Positions 1 through 6,711 of a DNA stretch of 6,791 nucleotides are shown in pieces (the first letter of the stretch is position 1; each line of letters begins with the position of its first letter). This stretch comes from an uncultured Prevotellaceae bacterium (GTDB lineage: Bacteria; Bacteroidota; Bacteroidia; Bacteroidales; Bacteroidaceae), in contig CALZOH010000174.1 of assembly GCA_945827465.1 (NCBI GenBank), positions 1 through 6,791 on the forward strand, in the 5' to 3' direction. Under the pieces are notes generated by a model, which saw only the letters and a list, made by a program, of their open reading frames with translations, was not told the DNA's origin and did not search any database. The position numbers and the translations under genes were made by a program.

Positions 1-1
1 A

Positions 2-19
2 CTCGCCACTCAAGTGAGG
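2..19 (+). repeat. Edge inverted repeat, left copy
   Basis: CTCGCCACTCAAGTGAGG matches the reverse complement of 6749-6766 at 17 of 18 positions; the first 13 bases match exactly and the only difference is T15. It contains a small self-complementary core, CTC-AAGT-GAG (9-18). The match is seen directly; whether it is a dispersed intergenic repeat or chance cannot be decided from one window. Confidence 0.5.
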
Positions 20-57
20 CAAGAGTACTTTTACTCTTGGGTTACTCCCAACGGGAG
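20..57 (+). other. Cluster of overlapping stem-loops
   Basis: Three perfect inverted repeats overlap. A: CAAGAGTA (20-27) with TACTCTTG (32-39), loop CTTT. B: TTGGG (37-41) with CCCAA (47-51). C: CTCCC (45-49) with GGGAG (53-57), loop AAC. A and C can form together, while B excludes both. The cluster ends about 95 bases before the promoter at 153-160, so it probably belongs to the 3' end of an upstream transcript or to a repeat rather than to the leader of the next gene. No uridine tract directly follows hairpin C, although CTTTTT occurs at 71-76. Confidence 0.45.
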
Positions 58-152
58 AGAGCTTAGAATGCTTTTTATCCTGAAACAATGACCAGAAAAC
101 CATGAACGAATCAAAACAGAATCGGAAGTACAACCGTCTCAACTATAATCGC

Positions 153-160
153 TACCTTTG
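153..160 (+). promoter_or_regulatory. Bacteroidota -7 promoter element (TACCTTTG)
   Basis: TACCTTTG fits the Bacteroidota sigma-ABfr -7 consensus TAnnTTTG at every specified base and is followed by CC, as is the element before the ferritin gene. No clear TTG-type -33 box lies about 20 bases upstream. It predicts a transcript starting near 165 with a leader of about 40 bases before ATG 204, which argues against translation from the in-frame ATG at 102. Confidence 0.6.
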
Positions 161-203
161 CCCACGAATTATATCTGACAACCAGAATACATTGCTATTT
201 CTT

Positions 204-2570
204 ATGAATAAGAACTTACCCCTTCTTTTGGCCTTTCTTCTTTTGGTTTCAGGCCATATCACGCCAACCATTGCACGTCAGCGTTCCACCGTATGGAATC
301 ATCCGGCCGTGATGCAGGTCCTTCCTTATGGCGACGGATACTTTAAGATGGCCGCCGACATCACTCAGGTAGAGTTTCTCAAAACTGAAACGGTGATACG
401 TCTCACTTTTTCCGAACGCAATGACTCCAGAAATCCCTCCATACTCTTTTCTCCTGAAACACATTTGCTGGTCAATGGCGTGAAATACCCCGTCATATCT
501 GCCGAAGGCATTGAGCTGGGCGTACCACGTCGCACCAACTCCGACAACCGGCTCAACGTCGTTCTCCACTTCCCTGCGCTACCTGCAGGAGTGACTCGTT
601 TCGACCTCATCTCTGAAGATGCCAACTCACCCTTCCGCTTCCAAGACATCATGTCGCAAGAGAAACGAAAGGAAATCATCTTTCCTTCTTATTGGAGAAA
701 CGAAGAAACGGGTAATTGGGACGTGGCCTTCCTCCGGGAGGGTGTAGTGTACGATGGCAAGTGGTGGGACTACGTGACGCAACCTGATTTCAGCGGGAAA
801 ATCAAGAACGCTACCTTCACCATACGTAACGGTAACGAGGAACGGAGCATTACCATCGGTCGGGAAAAACAAGGGAAGCGCATCATTCGCATGGGCAACA
901 AGCAGACAAGCTATTCGATGATTACAGAACGGTATCTTCCCGACTATCCGATTGAAGATATGCGCACAGATTTCGTTGACACCGGTTACCAAGAAGATTC
1001 TGTCACGCTATCGGGATGGCTGAAAGACATGCCGGATAAAATGAAGAGTCAACGAACCTTCGACATCACCATCCATGACATTTTTTCCTACGATCGAAAC
1101 GAATTCTATGCCCCTATCGATTCACTCGGCCGGTTTACCATCACCATTCCGCTCGCCAATTCCTCCGAAATGACATGTGACTGGCGCCGCAGTTTCATCC
1201 GTACCATGATTGAACCCGGCAAGAAGTATTTCCTACTCTATGACTTCAAGGAAGGTCACCGTTTCTTCATGGGCGACGATGCCCGTTTGCAGAATGAACT
1301 GCTGAAGTATCCATTAGGTTGGAACTATGTGAACATTGATACAGGCGACGATGCCGACTGCTTCCTCTCAACAGCCGACAGTATCATCCAAGCCGAAACA
1401 GCCGGCCTCGACCAGGTCCGTTCAGAATATCCCAACCTTTCCTCGCGCTTCTTCCTTTATCAAAAAGGACACACGTTGTGGCAGCAAGGCCGTGAAATCG
1501 GACAGGCCCGCTTCTACATGCCCAACCACATCCTGACTGACCGGGCACATCGTTATGCCACAGATTCACTTTGGAAGAACCTCCCACGCCCACTCACCCT
1601 TTTCAGAGAGGTGCCCCAATTCATCATTGACTTCGTACAGAACGAAGAAAGGATTAGCCAAAAGAAATTTGATGCCGGTCTTCATCTCCAGCAAATAGCG
1701 GCCAACGACCATGAACTCCAACTGCTGCGCGAATGGGTGGAATCCCAACAGCAAATCATCAACGCCATTGAGGCCGAAACAGATCTTCAAGCCAAAGAAA
1801 GAATGGCCACGGAATGGAACGAACGTCACGCCGACCTCATCAAGCAGGTCAATGCCATTTTCAATGGAGAAAAAGCCCGTAACTACTTCCAGCTGCAGAA
1901 TTACCGCGACATCCGCCAACTGCTTGACTCGTTAGGTGCAGATAAAATCATTCAGGACAGTTACCTGGGCTACAACATCTACAAACATCTCGATGCAGAA
2001 CGCAAGCCCCTATCTCCGGAAATGCTGGATAGCATCAGCCGGTGGTTCAGCTACCAACCCGTCATCAAGCGCATCCTGCAACTTAACGACAAATACCTTG
2101 CCCTTCAGAACAAACAATTCGACCATCTGGTACTGAAGTCCAACGATGCCGTTGCCGGTATCAGCGAGGCGAAAAGCATTTTAAAGAAAATACTGGAGCC
2201 TTACAAAGGCAAACTGGTGATTCTCGACCTGTGGGGAACCTGGTGCAGTCCTTGTAAGGAAGCCCTCTCCAAGGCACCCGCCTTATATCAACGTCTGTCG
2301 CCCTACCCCGTGGCATACGTTTATCTGGCCTGCAACAGTCCTCGTGATGCCTGGGAGAGCGTTATCAAAGACTACGACCTCACCGGAGAAAACGTGGCCC
2401 ATTACAATCTGCCGCTTGAGCAGCAGGAAGCCGTCAACCGTTACCTCCAAGTTCATTCGTATCCCACCTACAAACTCTTCGACAAGGAGGGGAACCTGCT
2501 CGACATTCACATTGACTCTTTCAATCTGGAAAGCTTAGAAGACATCATTCGGAAGCTCAACGAGCAATAA
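204..2570 (+). CDS. Exported TlpA-like thiol-disulfide oxidoreductase with large N-terminal region
   Basis: This is a 788-residue secreted protein. Residues 1-24 form a Sec signal peptide (a leucine-rich core ending in TIA) with no lipobox cysteine, so a soluble periplasmic location is likely. Residues of about 25-165 and 267-370 look beta-rich; the second stretch has the GRFTITIPL and EPGKKYFLLYD patterns that resemble the domains preceding thioredoxin folds in Bacteroidota TlpA-family proteins. Residues of about 380-640 are charged and probably helical. The last 120 or so residues are a thioredoxin fold with LDLWGTWCSPC (catalytic C681 and C684) and a probable cis-proline at P754 (SYPTYKLF). 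The expected role is reduction or exchange of disulfides in exported proteins; the substrate is unknown. ATG 204 is preferred over the upstream ATG 102 because it starts directly at the signal peptide and lies downstream of the promoter at 153-160. The protein is far longer than a plain TlpA/ResA of about 150-200 residues. Certain of the fold, unsure of the partner. Confidence 0.9.
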   Translation: MNKNLPLLLAFLLLVSGHITPTIARQRSTVWNHPAVMQVLPYGDGYFKMAADITQVEFLKTETVIRLTFSERNDSRNPSILFSPETHLLVNGVKYPVISAEGIELGVPRRTNSDNRLNVVLHFPALPAGVTRFDLISEDANSPFRFQDIMSQEKRKEIIFPSYWRNEETGNWDVAFLREGVVYDGKWWDYVTQPDFSGKIKNATFTIRNGNEERSITIGREKQGKRIIRMGNKQTSYSMITERYLPDYPIEDMRTDFVDTGYQEDSVTLSGWLKDMPDKMKSQRTFDITIHDIFSYDRNEFYAPIDSLGRFTITIPLANSSEMTCDWRRSFIRTMIEPGKKYFLLYDFKEGHRFFMGDDARLQNELLKYPLGWNYVNIDTGDDADCFLSTADSIIQAETAGLDQVRSEYPNLSSRFFLYQKGHTLWQQGREIGQARFYMPNHILTDRAHRYATDSLWKNLPRPLTLFREVPQFIIDFVQNEERISQKKFDAGLHLQQIAANDHELQLLREWVESQQQIINAIEAETDLQAKERMATEWNERHADLIKQVNAIFNGEKARNYFQLQNYRDIRQLLDSLGADKIIQDSYLGYNIYKHLDAERKPLSPEMLDSISRWFSYQPVIKRILQLNDKYLALQNKQFDHLVLKSNDAVAGISEAKSILKKILEPYKGKLVILDLWGTWCSPCKEALSKAPALYQRLSPYPVAYVYLACNSPRDAWESVIKDYDLTGENVAHYNLPLEQQEAVNRYLQVHSYPTYKLFDKEGNLLDIHIDSFNLESLEDIIRKLNEQ

Positions 2571-2598
2571 ACGGTATCTACCACCAAGAGTCCCCTTT

Positions 2599-2635
2599 AT
2601 GCGCTCTTTCGCACCCCCATGTGCAAGGAGCGCAT
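2599..2635 (+). terminator. Strong stem-loop after gene 1, possible terminator or mRNA end
   Basis: ATGCGCTC (2599-2606) pairs with GAGCGCAT (2628-2635). The stem continues through a T.G wobble and two T-A pairs, skips a bulged C2610, then adds GCAC (2611-2614) with GTGC (2621-2624) around the loop CCCCAT. It begins 28 bases after the stop codon at 2570. No uridine tract follows (TGATTTATGG), so it is not a textbook intrinsic terminator. It could protect the 3' end or act with Rho. Confidence 0.5.
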
Positions 2636-2686
2636 GATTTATGGGTTCCTCCCGTCGGTTTCACGCTGCACGCCGGTAGCGAATCA

Positions 2687-2736
2687 ATGATTTTTCATCG
2701 GGTGAATCCATCATATAGAAAGAATTTGCTAAATTC
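2687..2736 (+). other. Short inverted repeats in the gene 1-gene 2 intergenic region
   Basis: ATGA-TTTT-TCAT (2687-2698) and GAATTT-GCT-AAATTC (2722-2736) are perfect small hairpins. GGGTG (2700-2704) can also pair with CACCC (2738-2742) around the second. They may be folds in the leader of the next gene or protein-binding sites. Apart from these and the hairpin at 2599-2635, nothing is recognised in 2571-2857. Confidence 0.3.
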
Positions 2737-2737
2737 G
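2730..2737 (+). promoter_or_regulatory. Weak candidate -7 element for gene 2
   Basis: TAAATTCG differs from TAnnTTTG at one specified base and has no TTG about 20 bases upstream. It is the best match in the intergenic region, overlaps the inverted repeat at 2722-2736, and would give a leader of about 115 bases. The assignment is weak; the real promoter may not be recognisable. Confidence 0.2.
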
Positions 2738-2857
2738 CACCCAACCGAAAGCCACAAACGCCTTTTTGACCGCCATCGCCCTCCCGACGACCGCAGCCCC
2801 GAAGACCTTTCGGATCATTCATTTCAATGATAAAAACATACACACGTTAGAAAAGGC

Positions 2858-5800
2858 ATGAGCAACATACCTGACTTTAAAACTCTCGCGCTACGAGACA
2901 CGGCCTTTGCCGACCTCATGAATAAGCGCATCTACAACATTCTGATTGTAGCTTCGCGATACGATTCTTTTATATTGGAAGACGACGGACGCGTTGACGA
3001 ACAGATTTTCAACGAATACAATTCCCTTAGCTTGAGTTCCCCACCCCGCTTTACGCAGGTAACCACCAAGGAAGAGGCGCTCGAAATGCTCGAAAAGCGC
3101 AACTTTGAATTGATCATCTGCATGCCGAACATGGATCACCGCGACATTTTCGCTGTGGCGTCCGACATCAAGCAATCTCACCCCGACATTCCCATTGTGG
3201 TGCTCACGCCCTTCTCTAAGGAGGTCAGCAAGAGGGTTGCGTCAGCCGACATGAGCGCCATTGATTATGTGTTCAGTTGGTTAGGCAACACCGAATTGCT
3301 ACTTGCCATCATCAAATTGTTGGAAGATAAAATGAATGCACCTTCCGATACCGAGACGGCCGGCGTGCAGATCATTCTGCTTGTTGAAGATTCCGTCAGG
3401 TTCTACTCTTCGGCCCTTACCCACCTTTATAAATTCGTGTTGGAACAGAGTTTGGAGTTCTCGAAGGAAGCCCTCAACGACCATCAAAAACACCTGCGCA
3501 TGCGTGGACGCCCCAAAATCATGTTAGCACGCAACTACGAAGAAGCGGTCGACACCTTCAACCGCTACCGCGACCACATCTTGGGCATCGTTTCAGACAT
3601 GAGTATCAACAACGGCGGAGAAAAAGACCCCTACGCAGGCTTCAAGTTCGGCCAATATGTCAAGCGCACAGGTATGATTATCCCCTTCATCCTCGAATCG
3701 TCCGACCGCTCCAACGAAACTTACGCCCAACAACTCCATGCAGCCTTCATCTGGAAGCAGTCGAAAAACTTTCCACAAGAACTCAAACGCGAAGTAAGCG
3801 CCCACTTTGGCTTCGGTGACTTTGTCATCATCAATCCGCTTACCCATTGCGAAATCATGCGCATCCGCAACTTGCGCGACCTGCAACACCAAATCAGTCA
3901 CATCCCAGACGACTCTCTGGTCTATCACCTCTCGCAAAACCATTTCTCACGCTTTTTCTATTCTCGCGCCATGTTCCCACCCGCCGAGATTCTGAAGAAA
4001 ATCGACGTGAGCGAATACAAGAATCTCGACGAAGCCCGGCAACTCATCTTCCACCTCATCGTGCAGTATCGCCGCATGAAGAACACGGGTACTATCGCCA
4101 TCTATCTGCGTGACCGTTTCGACGAATACAGCAATTTTGCCCGCATCGGTAATGGTTCGTTGGGTGGAAAAGGGCGTGGTCTGGCCTTTATGGGTAGCAT
4201 GATCAAGCGTTATCCTTCGCTCGATACCGACAATCTATCGGTCAATATCCCCCGTACGGTAGTAATCTGCACCGATATCTTCGACCGATTCATGGAGCAA
4301 AACAACCTCTACCCTCTTGCCCTGCAGGATTTGGAGGATGAAGACATTCTCAAAGCCTTCCTCGCAGCCCGATTGCCGGCAGAAGTAAGGGGCGACGTGT
4401 CGGCACTTATGGAGGTTGTACAAGGCCCCATTGCCGTGCGCTCTTCCAGTATGTTGGAAGATTCACACTACCAACCCTTCGCCGGAGTCTACTCCACCTA
4501 CATGGTTCCCAAAATTTCAGATGCCCAGAAGCAGCTTGACGCCGTCTGCTCGGCAGTAAAGGCCGTTTACGCCTCTACCTTCTTCCGTCAGAGCAAGACA
4601 TATATGCAAGCCACGTCGAATCTGATTGACCAGGAAAAGATGGCCGTGGTCATTCAAGAAGCTGTCGGCAGCGAGCACAACGGTCGTTTTTACCCCAACA
4701 TGTCGGGTGTAGCCCGTTCGCTCAACTTTTATCCCATCGGCAGCGAGCAGGCAGAAGACGGTATTGCCGACATCGCCCTTGGTTTGGGCAAATACATTGT
4801 TGACGGCGGACGTACTCTCCACTTCTCACCGCGCCATCCTCACAGTGTTCTCCAGATGAGCACGCTCGACTTGGCCTTGCGAGAGACCCAGACACAGTTC
4901 TACGGCCTTGACCTCAGCGCACAAGACCGCGAGTTCTCTGTCAACGACAGTTTCAACCTGCTCCGACTTAACTTGAAGGATGCCGACGAAGACGGCACAC
5001 TGAAATTCATTGCTTCCACCTTCGATCCTTACGACCAAGTCATCCGCGATGGCTATTATCCGGGTGGACGCAAGATTATCTCGTTCGTCAACGTGCTCCA
5101 ACACGACGTATTCCCCATTGCCGAAACCATCGACCACCTGCTCGAAATCGGACAAAAGGAAATGGGACGCCCTGTCGAGATTGAATTTGCCGTCAACTTC
5201 AACAATGACAATCGTCAGGCCTCGTTCTACCTCCTGCAAATCCGTCCCATTGTCGACAGCAAGGAAATCATGGACGACGACCTCACCGTTATTCCGCAAG
5301 AGGATACCCTGCTCTACTCCAACAGCAGCCTGGGCCACGGCATTATCAACGACATTCACGACGTGATTTATGTAAAGAGCGACCAGTTCAGCCAAATGAA
5401 CAATCAACTGATTGCTTACGACATTGAGAAGATCAACCGCAAATACTGTGACGAGGGTCGCAACTACATCCTCGTTGGTCCCGGACGCTGGGGAAGCAGC
5501 GACCCCTACTTGGGCATCCCGGTAAAATGGCCGCAAATCAGTCAGGCCGGCGTCATCACGGAGTGCGGACTCCAAAGCTACCGCATCGAACCGAGTCAGG
5601 GTACTCACTTCTTCCAAAACATGACCTCCTTCGGTGTAGGCTACTTCACCATCAACCCATTTAAAGGCGAGGGATGGTTCGACGAAGCTTTTCTGGCCGC
5701 CCAACCTGCCGTATGGGAGAGCCAATATCTGCGTGTTATCCACTTTGAACAACCGTTGATAGTCAAGATGGACGGCCGCAAAGGCCTGGGTGTAGTGATG

Positions 5801-5860
5801 AAACCACAAGCCGGTGTTCCTGCTCCCGACGATACGTCCTCCGACAATTCCCTCCCATAA
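2858..5860 (+). CDS. Tandem receiver-like domains fused to a PEP synthase-type ATP-grasp domain
   Basis: This is a 1000-residue protein, probably cytoplasmic, with no signal peptide or membrane segment. Residues of about 25-160 are a receiver-like fold without the acidic pair, the phosphoacceptor Asp (C88/M89 lie there) or the Lys. Residues of about 170-327 are a second receiver that keeps them: E177/D178, D247, S281/S282 and K300. A linker follows. Residues of about 425-800 are a PEP/pyruvate-binding, PPDK_N-type ATP-grasp domain: glycine-rich GNGSLGGKGRG (431-441), GPIAVRSSS (523-531) with E534 and D535, AVVIQEAVG, EIE (774-776) and QIRP (794-797). The C-terminal region carries GPGRWGSSDP (874-883) and SQGTHFFQN (913-921). 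The swivelling phosphohistidine domain (TCHA-type motif) and the PEP-binding barrel of real PEP synthase and pyruvate phosphate dikinase are absent, so those names would mislead. ATP-dependent phosphotransfer controlled through the receiver is plausible but the substrate is unknown. AAAAGG (2851-2856) is too close to ATG 2858 to be a normal ribosome-binding site, which is not unusual in Bacteroidota. Confidence 0.9.
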   Translation: MSNIPDFKTLALRDTAFADLMNKRIYNILIVASRYDSFILEDDGRVDEQIFNEYNSLSLSSPPRFTQVTTKEEALEMLEKRNFELIICMPNMDHRDIFAVASDIKQSHPDIPIVVLTPFSKEVSKRVASADMSAIDYVFSWLGNTELLLAIIKLLEDKMNAPSDTETAGVQIILLVEDSVRFYSSALTHLYKFVLEQSLEFSKEALNDHQKHLRMRGRPKIMLARNYEEAVDTFNRYRDHILGIVSDMSINNGGEKDPYAGFKFGQYVKRTGMIIPFILESSDRSNETYAQQLHAAFIWKQSKNFPQELKREVSAHFGFGDFVIINPLTHCEIMRIRNLRDLQHQISHIPDDSLVYHLSQNHFSRFFYSRAMFPPAEILKKIDVSEYKNLDEARQLIFHLIVQYRRMKNTGTIAIYLRDRFDEYSNFARIGNGSLGGKGRGLAFMGSMIKRYPSLDTDNLSVNIPRTVVICTDIFDRFMEQNNLYPLALQDLEDEDILKAFLAARLPAEVRGDVSALMEVVQGPIAVRSSSMLEDSHYQPFAGVYSTYMVPKISDAQKQLDAVCSAVKAVYASTFFRQSKTYMQATSNLIDQEKMAVVIQEAVGSEHNGRFYPNMSGVARSLNFYPIGSEQAEDGIADIALGLGKYIVDGGRTLHFSPRHPHSVLQMSTLDLALRETQTQFYGLDLSAQDREFSVNDSFNLLRLNLKDADEDGTLKFIASTFDPYDQVIRDGYYPGGRKIISFVNVLQHDVFPIAETIDHLLEIGQKEMGRPVEIEFAVNFNNDNRQASFYLLQIRPIVDSKEIMDDDLTVIPQEDTLLYSNSSLGHGIINDIHDVIYVKSDQFSQMNNQLIAYDIEKINRKYCDEGRNYILVGPGRWGSSDPYLGIPVKWPQISQAGVITECGLQSYRIEPSQGTHFFQNMTSFGVGYFTINPFKGEGWFDEAFLAAQPAVWESQYLRVIHFEQPLIVKMDGRKGLGVVMKPQAGVPAPDDTSSDNSLP

Positions 5861-5868
5861 AAAAGTAA

Positions 5869-5881
5869 TCCATAGAATGGA
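5869..5881 (+). promoter_or_regulatory. Small inverted repeat at the ferritin -33 position, possible operator
   Basis: TCCAT (5869-5873) and ATGGA (5877-5881) form a perfect inverted repeat around AGA, and GTAA (5865-5868) with TTAC (5886-5889) adds outer symmetry. It lies where a -33 element for the promoter at 5902-5909 should be, and no TTG box is seen there. A regulator-binding site is possible. The regulator is unknown and short repeats like this also occur by chance. Confidence 0.25.
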
Positions 5882-5901
5882 ATCCTTACAATAAAAATAC
5901 G

Positions 5902-5909
5902 TACTTTTG
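5902..5909 (+). promoter_or_regulatory. Bacteroidota -7 promoter element for ferritin (TACTTTTG)
   Basis: TACTTTTG fits TAnnTTTG exactly and, like the element at 153-160, is followed by CC. It sits 30 bases before ATG 5940, which gives a leader of about 25 bases. It shows that ferritin can be transcribed without the upstream gene, and that a TTG start at 5907 is not real because it falls inside the promoter. Confidence 0.7.
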
Positions 5910-5939
5910 CCTCAGAATAATCATAACAACACAAAAGCC

Positions 5940-6464
5940 ATGTTAAGTAAAAAAGTAGAAGAGGCTATCAATGCCCAAATCAATGCCGAAATTTGGTCGG
6001 CTTATCTTTATCTTTCCATGTCAGCCTACTGCCATTCCATCGGACAACCGGGTATGGCCAATTGGTTCCAGGTTCAGTTTCATGAAGAGCAAGACCATGC
6101 CAAGATACTTTTCAACTATGTGAACTCCCGCGGAGGCCGTGTCATCCTCAAGGCGATTGACGCAGTGCCCACAGAATGGGGTAACATTCTTGAAGTATTT
6201 GAAAACACATTGGCACATGAGCAGAAGGTAACAGCGCTCATCAACAATCTCTACGACATTGCCACTCAAGAGAAGGACTTCGCCTCTCAGAGCAAGCTGC
6301 AATGGTTCATCGACGAACAAGTGGAAGAAGAAGAAAGCGCTCAGACCATCATCGACAATCTGCGCATGATTAAGGACAATGGTTACGGACTCTATATGCT
6401 CGATAAGGAACTCGGAGCTCGTACCTACAAACAAGCATCACCTCTTGCATCAAGTGAAGATTAA
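5940..6464 (+). CDS. ftnA: Bacterial non-haem ferritin, iron storage
   Basis: This 174-residue protein has the usual length and four-helix layout of bacterial ferritin. It oxidises Fe(II) at a ferroxidase centre and stores Fe(III) in a 24-subunit cytoplasmic shell. All ligands fall at the positions known from E. coli FtnA: E17, E50 and H53 (site A), E94 and E130 (site B), Q127, and E49, E126 and E129 (site C); Y24 is also kept. The helix motifs NAEIWSAYLYLSMS, FHEEQDHA and FIDEQVEEEES are characteristic. No methionine haem ligand pattern suggests bacterioferritin. ATG 5940 starts exactly where the family starts and lies 30 bases downstream of the promoter element at 5902-5909. A strong terminator follows after 17 bases, so this is probably a single-gene transcript. 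In Bacteroides fragilis ftnA responds to oxygen and iron; the small inverted repeat at 5869-5881 might serve similar control here, but that is inference. Confidence 0.97.
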   Translation: MLSKKVEEAINAQINAEIWSAYLYLSMSAYCHSIGQPGMANWFQVQFHEEQDHAKILFNYVNSRGGRVILKAIDAVPTEWGNILEVFENTLAHEQKVTALINNLYDIATQEKDFASQSKLQWFIDEQVEEEESAQTIIDNLRMIKDNGYGLYMLDKELGARTYKQASPLASSED

Positions 6465-6481
6465 CTAAATGTATTTGACTG

Positions 6482-6507
6482 AAAAGCCCCTTTCGAGGGG
6501 CTTTTTT
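6482..6507 (+). terminator. ftnA: Rho-independent terminator of ferritin
   Basis: AAAAGCCCCT (6482-6491) pairs with AGGGGCTTTT (6496-6505) around a TTCG tetraloop, and six T follow the GC-rich stem (6502-6507). It lies 17 bases after the ferritin stop codon. The A run on the left also gives some terminator character on the opposite strand. Confidence 0.93.
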
Positions 6508-6549
6508 GTGTTTATAGTCCCCTTACAACAAGGTCACTTATCCGTTTAA

Positions 6550-6566
6550 CCCAAATCGGTCATTAG
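6550..6566 (+). repeat. Left terminal inverted repeat of the MITE-like element
   Basis: CCCAAATCGGTCATTAG is the exact reverse complement of 6695-6711. TTTAA precedes it immediately. Confidence 0.8.
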
Positions 6567-6621
6567 CGTTATGATGATAACAACTCTTGTTTTTGTTCAG
6601 ATGTCTCTACGTTTTGAGGGC

Positions 6622-6639
6622 GCAATGGGGTTCCATTGC
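6622..6639 (+). repeat. Central hairpin of the MITE-like element
   Basis: GCAATGG (6622-6628) and CCATTGC (6633-6639) form a perfect stem around GGTT. Its midpoint, 6630.5, is exactly the midpoint of the terminal repeats. CGTTTT (6610-6615) and AAAACG (6646-6651) share the same centre. Confidence 0.7.
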
Positions 6640-6694
6640 AACCGAAAAACGGAAAGGCAGATGACAAAAAGAAAGTTTGTTTGCGCATAATAGT

Positions 6695-6711
6695 CTAATG
6701 ACCGATTTGGG
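6695..6711 (-). repeat. Right terminal inverted repeat of the MITE-like element
   Basis: CTAATGACCGATTTGGG is the exact reverse complement of 6550-6566, and TTTAA follows it immediately. Confidence 0.8.

Noticed and set aside
1..70. A tRNA or tRNA fragment at the left edge, suggested by the run of hairpins
   Set aside because: No cloverleaf arm order, T-loop motif or acceptor stem can be built.
102..203. An N-terminal extension of gene 1 by 34 codons from ATG 102
   Set aside because: It would put a charged, non-signal segment before an obvious signal peptide and would run across the promoter element at 153-160.
2621..2830. A 69-residue open frame in the gene 1-gene 2 intergenic region
   Set aside because: It starts with GTG inside the strong hairpin, shows no recognisable motif and has an unusual His/Arg/Pro-rich composition.
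4826..5809. A 327-residue open frame antisense to gene 2
   Set aside because: It lies entirely opposite the conserved ATP-grasp and C-terminal region, and its valine- and glutamate-rich composition mirrors the sense codons; no domain pattern is visible.
2858..5860. Naming gene 2 ppsA or ppdK
   Set aside because: The phosphohistidine domain and the PEP-binding barrel are missing, so neither reaction can be assumed.
5907..5939. Ferritin start at TTG 5907
   Set aside because: The TTG is part of the -7 element, and ferritins start at the MLSKK-type sequence encoded from 5940.
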